From NCBI RefSeq assembly GCF_037975245.1, contig NC_092574.1, forward strand, positions 1,630,001-1,694,000: a stretch of DNA of 64,000 nucleotides. Reading direction: 5' to 3'. The position numbers and the translations under genes are program-made. Below the pieces are notes generated by a model. It was given only the letters and a program-made list of their open reading frames with translations, had not been told where the DNA came from and did not search any database. This stretch comes from Apostichopus japonicus. Lineage: Eukaryota > Echinodermata > Holothuroidea > Aspidochirotida > Stichopodidae. This document shows, piece by piece, positions 24,301 through 36,300 of the stretch (positions are counted from its first letter, which is position 1; the number at the start of each line of letters is the position of its first letter).

Positions 24301-27300
24301 ACTCTGCGTGAGTTGTTCATCCTATAATTATATTGGAAACTGGACTACTAACAATGATAAGTTATTTGAGAAAGCATTGAGAACAGTCCACACTGAGAAA
24401 CTTCACCGCGACTGTGGTATATAGTTAATGTAACCATTCACAGACACCGTTAGCACACTATTCATTCGACATGGCACGTAAACGTGTGTTTACAAGAGTG
24501 CAGTTCTCCAGCAGTTATGACATCCGATTTATTCACGATATGATTGGAAGAAACCATTCTTAGCTTATAGCAGACTTTGTAGAGGGGTTTAACCAATTGT
24601 GTGTTTATGAGACTAAAATATTTGAATTCGTTACGTCTGGGATATAGATCTTTCTAATATGGAGTCACACGTATACCAGCTGCTTGAAACCATGAGATTC
24701 AACTCGGTGTTGTTATCTTCCATGACACAAGTTATACGAAGTAGTACAATATGAGATGACAAGTTTCCAATCCATCGAGAATCCGTTTGACATTCAAAGA
24801 ATATTACCAGGGTAAATATGTTTTATCCTGTAGAAGAGGGAGTTAATGCTAAGCATCTGGTGGGTCCTACATTGCCGTTTTCGACATTATCTTCATTTGA
24901 CGTTTATATGTTTCGTACCAAGGTAAACATGAAGCAAGCAGGATAGTTGTCATAGCTTGACATCTACATAACTGGCTTCATGTTTACTTTGTACTCTATT
25001 TTTTTGTTCTTGAATTGTGAATTTTCCATCTGCCACTCAGGGGGCCGTAGAGCTCGTATAATACCAACGAACAGGGACCTTTCATACACTGAGTGATCTA
25101 CTGTTGTAAACAGAATTTTGAAGAAAAAGTCTAAAGAAAAGTAAATACTTGTGTATCAATGACAACACATTGTTGGTGCATCCACGATGCTCATATATTC
25201 TTCCAGTTTTTGTCTGTCAATGAATAATCATCCCACAGTAAAGTGTTTGGAAGAATTGTTTAACTAGAGATGTTTCATCGTAATGATTTAGAGTTATGAG
25301 GCATCTCTGTTACAAGTACTAATTATATCAATTCCCAAACTTCACTCGTTTGTTAACAATGGCAGCATAACGCATGTAATTCAGAGTATAACCTACATAG
25401 AAAGGATCGAAATGTCAGGTCTTATTAACTTTATAATTTGACCTAATTAGACTTGTTGCTGTATATGAGCAGTGTCTTTTGTATATAATATATTCTTGGG
25501 TAACTTTTTAAAAGAGCCTAAACAGTGAATAGTTCACAGGATTTAAAGAATAGTATAACGGTAACCCGGTATTACTCAGCATGTAAGTTATATTGTATGA
25601 ATCAGGCTTGGAATAACACAGTGGCAATTATGAATATTTACAAGAATTTGAGTGACATGAATAGCTTTGCTATTTCCTCTTGAAATTTGAATACCTGTTT
25701 GACAACCCTCTAAAACATAACCGCCCTCCCAGCCCCCCCCCCCCATGAAAAAAAAAGACAAAATCAAGTAGTGTATGATATTAGATTTCACCGCAGCTTT
25801 TTGATTTGTGCATATTTTTATTAATAATTCTTCTTTATTATTGTTCCACAGGTTATAAAAGGATGGGTAACAAACGCCCAGGAGCCCACACAGAGAGCGG
25901 ATTCCTTCTTGGAGCGGTTTGCAATGGCCGGCCGACAGATAGATCAGGGTAATGCGGAAGGGTCATCAAGCCAAGGTCAAAGGTTAGATACCTCGATTAC
26001 TAAACGTAGCTAAAGCAGATATACTTTGGAAATCTCTACATGCAATGTATTAGGATAAGATGATGATGTACTTTGTCGACAGCATTTGCCAAATCGCTAC
26101 TACAAATGTTGTCCACACCATATACAGCTAATGTAACTGAAATGAAACATGGTGGGTAAGTGAGCATGATAAGTGGAGGGCGGGGTGGGGACAATTGGAT
26201 AGATTTACGCCAACGTTACGTATATGTGCTTAGGATTGTTAGTACGTTTGTATGTTAGGGTGGGTGTGTGTATTTGTATGTGTGTTAATGGCGCTGTGGT
26301 GATTCTTTGCCTGGACCCTTAAGTTTTGCCCAGGACGAATGAAGGTACTAATTGGCATACTTTAGCGGGATTTGTAACTTTCGATGCGGTAAATTACGTC
26401 ACAGTTGTCCATGCTGCTCGGAGCAGCTGAGCTGAGGCATGTGAGTGTAGATGGTAGTAAACTGAAATAGTAGTTTACTACTATCTGTAACCAGGGACGT
26501 CGTTAGAGGGGGTGTGGGGTGTCTCACCCCCCCCAATCTTGGTAAAACTGAAGATTGTTGGAAAATTTGAGTGCGACAGTCGGAATTTCGACTGTCGCAC
26601 TATAATTTTTCTGACTGTCGCACTCTAATTTTTATATATTCTTGTAATTTGTGAGTGACCTACAATTTTCGGTCAAAATTTACCTTTAATCAGTCATATT
26701 TACCACGTTTTCTTTGTCACATTGAGAAATTGTATCTCGCGATCCTTATACTCCACAATACAAAACTTCGTATGATTTTGAATACTCTAAAAAAAAAAGG
26801 CCTAATAGAACAACTGCACAACGTTCGCCAGCTTCAAGTCGGATAATTTATGCATTAATTTTGAAAAAAAAGTGCCATCGACATAAGAAAAACTTTGCCC
26901 AATAAGGTGACAATTTTCAGTAAATTGTTTAGATAACAACATAAAATCTTATCAAAAATCAGAAAAATGTTGGATTGCTCAGTTGCTTTAACTGAGCAAT
27001 TGAACAATTTTCTGAAAAATGTTTAATTGACAACTTATCATATCTCGTCAATTGGACATATTGCTGCAAAATGTTCAATTGTTCACTCCATTCCATCTGA
27101 GCAATTGAAAACATTTTCTGCAAAATGTTTAATTGACATCTTATCTCGTCAATTGGACATTTTTGGGCAAAATGTTCAATTGTTCACTTCATTCCAACTG
27201 AGCAATTTAAAAAATTTATGCAAAATGTTTAATTGACAACTTATCGTATCTCGTCAACTCAACATTTGTCTGCAAAATGTTTAATTTTTTTTCTTCATTC

Positions 27301-30300
27301 CAAATGCTCAGTTGGAATGAAGTGAACAATGGAATTTTTTCATGTGAGTGATAAATAGCCGCACCCCCCCCCCAACGAATATAATATTAAGCGCGCTAGG
27401 AAAATGCACTGTATTTTTTTGGTAATTCATTATGACGCCGAGATATATGCCATCATATTAAATATATTGTAATTTATTCACCATGATATCACTGATAACG
27501 GTCATATTTGGAGATATCTAACTTCTTATTTGAGGATATCTTGAAATATTTACAGATATTTTCAATTCAAGAATAAAACTTGGATTGGTACACGTACGTA
27601 TTAATACCATGTTCCAATCTATTTCGTTATATTTGTGCGAGTACCGTATGCGCTTTTTCACTATTGACTGTTCTGTCACGATCGGTTGCTGTGACTGAAA
27701 AAGGTTGCTACTGATACCGGTCTGATAAGCATGGACAGGGGTGGTAGGAGCCGGGGGCCACTGGGGGCACGTGCCCCACCACTTTCTTTCCAAAATAGCA
27801 AATGTGCCCTACTGGCAATAAAATGTGCCCCTTTGATGAAGAACTGTCTTTTGGATATCTTAAGCCTTTGCTAATTTTAATATTTTATATTGATTATTTA
27901 TTTTTAGTTTGTACATTCTAAGGATTTAACCGAGGTTGCTAAAGACTTTTGTTCAAGGAATGAACACAGGAGGATTTTTTTTGCGGAAAGTGCCAAATTA
28001 TGGATGGACAGAAGTACAGATGTAGGTTGATAGAGTCACGTGCACCATAATAATATTGATAGCATACTAACACATCATATTTAAGTGATATGGCCGGTGT
28101 GTATCGGTTTATAGCATAACGAGTGGTGGCTGTGGAATGAGAAAGTGCCCCTCTGATGTTGTGCCCCCCCCCACACTTTTTGGAAGCTTCCTACCCCTTG
28201 TGCATGGACCGTGCATCGTTTACGCAAATTAACATGCCAACGGTTACACGGTAAATGAATGTCAAAGGTTACACTTGGCCAAGTTTGTGCGAAAATGGTT
28301 TTCGTTTAGTTTTCCTCAACCGTAATCTCGATGGAATTCATATTTTGGAGGTATATGTTTGGGCATTAGTTGTCTAGCCTCCGTGATGACTTCATTTGTG
28401 CAAAATTTTAGGCGTATAGGTTATTAAAACTTTCGCATTTGCCAAAATGCGCGAAACCCTCATTCCCATGAAGGAAGGAAGATCCTCGAGGTAATATCGT
28501 ATCATTAATTATTGTTAAACGCCAAAGTTCACGTGATCAATGAAGGTCAGTTTGCTCGAAACTGTGCAAAACAGTTTGAACTTCTAACTTGGTAGGTGCA
28601 TAGCATGGGCGTGGTAGAAATGGAATGGCCTCTACACCTGCATCGTCTGGCGGGGGAAAGTTTCACTCTCTTTTTTCAAAAGTAAAATGCTTTATTAGCA
28701 CAAACTCCAAAACTTACTGGTTTGGATATTTACGAGTGACGAGCTTACCTGTCTCCCCCCAACCTATGCACCTCATTCTACCGCGCCTAGAATGTCCTGG
28801 TAACCTTTTAACACTGTGCACCCTCTGTGACCCGGCTTCACGGGTCACCAACCTTCCTTCTCATGAGACCAAAGCCCCTCCAAAGTGGTCTCTGCCTTGG
28901 AGTCGAGTAGTAGTCCTTCCCGACAAATGGGAGGGCTACCCCCTCGACTCCTAGTCTAACATCGAATTTCTGACGCTTCCAACGGGAGGGGTAGTACTCC
29001 CCTTCCTGTGGGGAGGGGGGGCTACCCTCTACGACCCCGTCAGCCTGTACCCCTTAGGTCTAAAAAAGGTAGCAGAAGGTACTCTACAAGTTAGGCCCAA
29101 GGCCCTGAACACCGTAGTGTTTAATGGAGAAAGACGAAGGAAAAAGAGTATCAACATTATAAAGGAAATATATATATAACGCTTCTCCATATATATATAA
29201 AACACTTTAAGACACTCTTCCTTAAGTCACTCATAGTGGCCCTAAGTTACTACGAGATACTACAAGTTACTACCGTTTACTACAAGTTACTACCGGTTAC
29301 TACCGGTCAAGATAAAACTATCTTTGCAACAAACTCGCTGGTAACCATAGGTGATGGTACGGGGGCTCGTACGGTAGTGGAACCTCCTTTCCTCAGGTCT
29401 CTTGGCCTGTGCTAGAAGGTGTTTTGTTAAGTCAATGAGACCGCTCCTCCGTGCGGCTGTGTTCCACCCCCCTCGGGGGAGGGAGGCGGGAATGGAGACA
29501 GGTAAGCTCGTCACTCGTAAATATCCAAACCAGTAAGTTTTGGAGTATTTACTTCGTTCCTCGCTTACCTGTCTCCCCCCAACCTATGCACCGAGTGGCA
29601 CTGCCCGATGGTGGGAGGCCCGAGGGGTGGGACCTAGTACCCGCCGGATCTCGCATCACCACGCTACGAAATGCCGCCTCAGCCTGTAATGAGTCTGAAA
29701 GGTAACAGGCGACGAACGTCGTTGGTGTCCGCCAAGCTGCTGCCTTGAGGATGACCTCTATTGGGACTCCTGCAAAAAGAGCTGTCGAGGCCGCTTTTCC
29801 TCTAATGTCATGGGCTCTCGTTAAAGTTGTGCCAACTGCGAAGGGGCGAATAATCTCCATCAGCCACCGAGAGAGGGTGTCCTTAGACACCATTGAAAAA
29901 GGTGCTCTGGGTAGTATGAACAAGGACATGGTTGTTCGTCTCAGGGGTTGAGTCTTGTTTAAGTACCATTTGAGAGCCCTGACTGGGCCCCACAGTATAT
30001 CCTCTGCGACTGAGGAAAGCGTCTTTATTTCAGGGATAAAGATGTCCCCCGGCAGGAAGGAAAGGACCTGGTTCTTGGGTATGAAGGACGGATCGGGGAC
30101 CATTCTCCCGTGGTTCTCAAACCTAATATGGTTCTGCTTTGTAGGCAGAGCGTGGAAACAGCTCCTTCTTGCTGACGCGAGGGTGATCAGGAAAAGGGTT
30201 TTCTTTCTAAGGGCTGCCAGCGAGGCTGAAGCCAGTGGTTCGTATGGTGATTTAGTGAGTGCCTGCAGTGCTGCTGATGGACTCCACGAGGGGGCGAGCC

Positions 30301-33300
30301 GTCTGGTCCGAGGACGCCTGTTTGCCATCCCCCTGATGGGCTGGGTGATGTCCCCGTTGTTGCCCGGGGTGGACCCATCTGGAAAGCCGCGGTGGATCGC
30401 GGTAATTGCCAACCTGTAGTTCTTGATGGTTGACACTTGCTTTCCCTCCTCGAAGAGGGAGTGAGGAAGTCTACCACTTGTGCCAGAGAGGTCTCGGCTG
30501 GCAGTGCCTGTCTGTTCTGGCACTATTCCCCGCCTAACAAAATAACCCTGATCAGCGATAACCTGTCAAACATAGAGACAGATCCCTCCTCATTGCGGTA
30601 GCCAAAAAGCACCCGACTGACAGTTTATCTAAAGGTCCCCCTTTATACACCTGAATGGAAAGACGCAATGGAGATAAAATGCCTTGCCCAAAGACACAAC
30701 GGGATGATCTGGCCAGGACTCAAACTGCAAGTCTTAGATCACCAGTCCACTGCCTTCACCATTTGACCACAGTGCTCTCGAAAATTGAGTACTGAATGGA
30801 TAGTTTGCTTCATCAGAATCTTGGTCAATGCTACAACTGTTATACTGTATGTGACTACTAAAACTATATATGTATTTATGTATTTTAGTATAATGTATTA
30901 TATGTATTTTGGATCATCCTGCAAGCAGGAACTTGTGAAGAAACCTCGTTGACCTATCAAGGCCGCAAGTTGACCGAATTCAGTCTCTTACATTCGTATT
31001 TAATGTCCATGATAATGAATTGTCAACAACTCTGTGACTGGACGACATACATTAATCTTGGAGTGACCCCAACTTGGGACCTTATAATTGCAAGGCACCG
31101 GCCTTAACCACTGAGCTACAGTAACTGGGCTATAGGTCTACTCATCAGAAACAAACTCCCAACAGGGACCGTGAAGTTGGTGAGAGGGTGGGTTTGTAGA
31201 AATTCCACCTCATACATCCCTGGCTGCTTTAACCGAGCCCGGGGAGTTACTCATCACGCACAAACGCGTTATTAAACGCTTCGTCTTTTGTTATGATAAC
31301 GTTATTTGCGGTGTAAAAAAAATATGTCACCGAAACGTTTTCAGGCTAGTAAATCCACACAAATTTCGTAAGGGCATGCATATGACATTAATATAACATT
31401 AAAAACTCATAGAACGTTATGTCGACGTTTCAACAACACCACATTTGATGTTATAAAACGTATTAAATGTTATGCTAACGTACCTGTTACTTCTCAAGTC
31501 TCTTCATGTCGAGATGAGAATTGTATCACTATCGTAGTACAGTGAAAGTTTCCAACTTCCTATTGAAACCAGCTAGCGCATGGTCACGGCCAGCCTATCA
31601 GGTGCTACGAAGTGCAACTCTGCTTAAAGTTTTGGAACATCGAACAAGTTATTCATGGAGCGTATCCCGTATGTTCGGAGCGTGATAGCCCTTGTAGCTT
31701 TCATGGGGTTCTATCCTACCCCTTATTCAACTTACTAACGCGTATGTCTTGGTAATTCACCAGAGAAATAGAGAGGCTTATTCCATAGGATCGCTCACAT
31801 AGTCGACAGCTCGTTGCAGCAAACGTTGAGCTCACACGTGGCAAGCCAGGTGACTGCCTGGCCCCGCCTCCTCTCTTAACAAATGTACCGCGTTATACAC
31901 ATTGCTGGCAGTTTGCCAAGGCTTAAGAAGTTTTCGTTTTTCTGGCACGTTGCCAATGTTTGAGATAGTCCTCTATTTGGCAGTTTGCCAAGATATTAAA
32001 GCAGGGAGAGTAAGTCACGAGAACCGTTTGAAACCATTCAGTCTTGCGCATTTTAGCATATTCGGCTTGCGCATTTTAACATGTTCTGAGAGTGGGTTCC
32101 ACAAGTGTTTTAGAACACAAGTGAGGTTTTGAACCTAGATATATGGCGATGAATTATTATTAGAGAGGAGTATAATTAGCGAGGACGATCTGACCCATGA
32201 ATGCCCAGGAAAACTATGTCATGTCCTGGTTTCTGCTGGTACTGTACTTGTTAAACACATTTGGGATGTGTAGCGATTAAAGGTGTAGCGGTTGCGGTGT
32301 TTTTCCGCAATTGATTCGAACCTGTCGTCGCAGCCCAAGCTGCTAGTTTCGGGGGGCAACGATCCCCCCGATGTAGAAGGCTTTCCTCCTCTTGGAAGCG
32401 GGAGTAACCGTCCTCTGTAACCCCGAAATCTAGGGGTCGACCTCGTCGTGTAGGCCGGACAGGTTGACCGACGTTCTGCAAACCAGAAGTTCCTCACCGG
32501 GGGACAAATCAGGTTGCATTCTTTGGTCTGGGATTGATCGTGGTGTCGCGGCCGGGTGTTCAGTGCCCGTATTTGTCCTTCCCTCTCTGAGGCTGGGGAT
32601 AAGTATATGTCCCTTCGCCGTGGGAACCTCGCTCGGGGCCGGCTCTCTTTTCGGATTGGGCGCTCTGGGGGCCCAGCAGTTGTTACTCTCGTCGGCCCCC
32701 GGCCTCGGGATCGGCCGCGGCTCCAGCTAGGAGGTCTGCGGACCGGGTTTCTGCCCCTGCTTCCCCGTTCTGGGGGCCCAGCAGTCGTCGATCTCATCGG
32801 TTCCCGGCTCCGGGACCGGCTCTGGGTCCGTAGTGGGACTTTGGTTTCGGGCTCCCTATGGAGTCTCGTCGGACCCGGGCCCTCCGAAGCCCATCTCTCG
32901 GGACCCAGCAGTCGATTGTAGCTCCGGTTCCCGGCTTCGAGGCCGGTCTCGGATCCGGAGTGGAACCTCGGTTCTTCACTCCCTCTGGGGTCTCGCCGGA
33001 CCCGGGCTCCCGGAGCCCATCTCTGTGTGTACCACGCCGAGTACCACTCTCCTCGACCCGGACATTCTGTCCGTTCCGGTCGGAATTTCTAATGGGCTTT
33101 ACATTGGCTTTTAGCCTTGCCCTTGCCTCCCCCTTGGTCATACAATCCGGACGTCGCCGGGACCTTGGGTTCTGGTCGGAATTTCTAATGGGCTTTACAT
33201 TGGCCTAGGCCTTGCCCTTGCCTGCCCCCTTGGTCATACAATCCGGACGTCGCCGGGACCTTGGGGGGGCAAAAACTCTTTCCTCTCTCTCTATCTCTCT

Positions 33301-36300
33301 CCTCCGGAAGGGGAGTCTCGTACATCAGCTAGTACAGTGCGCCAAGCCATTAGGCCACTCTATGTGTTCTTGGCCACTCCCCATTCTATCTCTTAACGAC
33401 TCTTTGGCTTCTTCCTCACCTCCAGTCTCTCCTACAATTCCCTCCCCTCTCGGAGAACCGTTGGGGTACGGGATGGTTTCCAGTTTGTCCCGGAGCTTCG
33501 AATGCTTGCTAGCCAGCCAAGTGTATAATTCTTGCCAAGGAGCTGGCGTAAACAAGATTTAGACCAACAAGGGTCTCTGGGCTACAGGTCCTGCCTCTGG
33601 GGCAAGGATCCTGGCCAATCCCCGCCCGATCCGGGCGGAACATCAAAACAATTGACATAATTCAAGTGGCTCCGAGTACATGATTGAAAAACTCACGGTA
33701 GGAAGGCTAGGAAAGGTAGTCTATCGTAAGAACGTAAACTAACCAAGGGAGTGGAAGGAGCGGGGTGGGGAGACTAGAATTGCCTTTGCGGTTTTTGATC
33801 GCGATAACTTTCGTGGGAATTTCGTAGAAACTTCGTTGACAACCGTGCCCGCAGTGGTCTAAATTTTGTCAACGAACTTATTCGTTTACAACCTTTTTTT
33901 TTTTTTTTTTTTTTTTTTTTTGATCTTCAACGTCTGTTATCGATCGTTGGTTTTTTTTTTTTTTTTTTTTCAACGGGAGTTAAGCGAAACAGTACTGTAC
34001 GCTACAAGAGTGAAACCAACACTTAGAAAAACGACCAAGTAACGAAGTACATGAAACGAGCAAACATCTTATAAGAAAAATAACAGATAAAAACATGTAC
34101 AGATAAGAACATGTAAACAAGGCGAGAACCGCCCATTCGCGCTAATGCGAAAAGGGGGTCGTGGTTACAAGGTACGCTACAAAAGTGAAAACCCAACACT
34201 TAAAAGCGAACAAGTAACGAAAGCATGGAAGGCAAAAAAAAAATTTTCTCTTGGCCGGAGCCTGGCCCTTCTCTTTCTCTGTCCACACTCTCTTCCTCGG
34301 CCCCCTCTCACCACCTCTCCTTCCTCTTCCTCTCCTATCTGTACTAGGTCTCCCACTACTAGGGAGCCGCTGGGGTTGGGGAGCAAGTCTAGTATGTTCT
34401 GTAGCTATATTCTAAGTCCTGCTAGCCAGGTAATGATAATTAGCCAAGGAAGGGGGTGAACTGGGAACACACCAGACACGGGACCCTCCTGGAAAAAGTA
34501 CGGCACTAGGGACAAGGGCAAGTTCATCCCCGGCCCTCACTGGCCGGAACATGGAGCAATCAATGCATTTCAGCTGATTCCTAGACATGACTGAATGACC
34601 CCTAGTTAAGGGAACAACTTCTTAACAATATGATAGGAGAAGCCCCCCTTCTTTGGGGAGGAAAACAGCTAACAAGGAAGAGATAGGTATAATGTAAACA
34701 TTTACAAATAAGTGTAATTATAAATATGATATACCCATGTAGTATAAATTAATATACACATGTGGTATAAGGATAATAAAATATACACACATGGTAAGGG
34801 CAATGCGATACTACCTTAACACCGTGCCTCGGCTAGAGGCCCGCGGCTTACAAGGTAACAGAATAGGCATAAGGCCAGCCCACAAAAAGGTGGGGAAAAA
34901 GCCAGGAACGAGCCTGGGAGCAAGGAAGGGACAAGTAATATAGATATATAACGTATAAAGCAGCGATAATACAAGAGAAGTAGAGTAGTTAACAACTAAA
35001 CAACGGGTGAGGGAAGGAACTAACGCAATAGCGTGTGTAGCCAAAAAAGGCGGGAACTTGCGTAACTACGGTAAACAATTCGCGGAACTGCTACCAGTAC
35101 TAGAGTTCTGCACAGAAAAAAGCGGAGCGAACGCCGCTCCCGAAAAACAGCCCTAAAAACCTCTCTAAAGAAAGAAAAGGATACTTATCGGGCTGCAAAG
35201 ACTTCAAATACTTCCAAAAACAGTGGATGGGAAAATATTTCCGATCCTAGGAACCAAAAGTGGACGAAATTCGGTGGAAAATATCCGCTCGAAAAAATAC
35301 GAAGTAGACGCTTTGGTTGGTAGAATGAGAAGGAAGGTTGGTGACCCGTGAAGCCGGGTCACAGAGGGTGCACAGTGTTAAAAGGTTACCAGGACATTCT
35401 AGGCGCGGTAGAATGAGGTGCATAGGTTGGGGGGAGACAGGTAAGCGAGGAACGAAGTAAATCCTTGACTTTAGACCTTTTCATAGCCCTAAATTTACAC
35501 TCGAAATATTCCTCAGCATGCAATATTTTACCTCCAAACTTTTTTTTTCTCGGGGAAGACCCTCAAACCCCTCTACAGGGGCTTTACATTCAACGACCCC
35601 CAAAGCCACACCCCTCATTCTTCTAAATTTTCGTCCGCCTACAACCAGTTCATAAAGGTTCGTTTCCATTACCTAAATCAGTAGGGGAGACTTGGTTCAC
35701 GCGCCTTTGAAATCCTGCTATACAACGATATGCTATAAACGATTGCTACAATTGCTACAACTGCTACAATGATATATTATAAACTAATACACCTATGGAG
35801 CGCCAAGAGGGCACATGTTGTCGATGAAGACAACTATTTTGATGATGACCATCATAATAATTCGTGTCCTTACCATGTAGATTTTACGTCGTCGTATCAA
35901 AAGTGTTCGTCACAAAGATTTGACGATTCTGCAATAGCGCCATTATACTGATATCATTTGTGTCTTAATCAATTGTTATACGGTCGTCATCGTTAAAATA
36001 GTGGTGATTATCAAAAATAGTTGTCTTCATCATCAAGAAAGTGGTTAATATACACCTGCTACAAGGATATGCTATAAACTAATATACTAATACATGCAAC
36101 AACGATATGCTATATATTAATAAACAATATCTGCTAAAAGGGATATGCTATAAACTAATATACCTGCTACAAGGATATGCTATACACTAATATACTAATA
36201 CCTGCTACAACGATATGCTATAAACTAATACCTGCATGCTACAAGGATATGCTATATATTAATAAACAATATCTGTTTAAAGGATATGCTATAAACTAAT

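Larger units (their letters stand above)
28704..35462 (-). mobile_element. DIRS-type tyrosine-recombinase retrotransposon, internally deleted
   Basis: A 6.76-kb element antisense to the CNG gene. It has 122-bp identical inverted terminal repeats (28743-28864 and 35325-35446), non-matching outer ends, and an internal complementary region at 29494-29592 complementary to both outer ends joined head to head. This is the diagnostic DIRS layout. Read on the minus strand: ITR, Gag-like region, then foreign or unrecognised DNA with SINEs where reverse transcriptase/RNase H should be, tyrosine recombinase, internal complementary region, ITR. No target duplication is expected for DIRS and none is seen. 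Identical repeats suggest a fairly young insertion, whereas the recombinase is already frameshifted. Confidence 0.88.

Noticed and set aside
29745-30419. Plus-strand frames of 68 and 154 codons
   Set aside because: Antisense shadows of the DIRS tyrosine recombinase.
32464-32921. Plus-strand GC-rich frames of 88-121 codons
   Set aside because: They lie opposite the minus-strand Gag-like region of the DIRS element and have no recognised domain.
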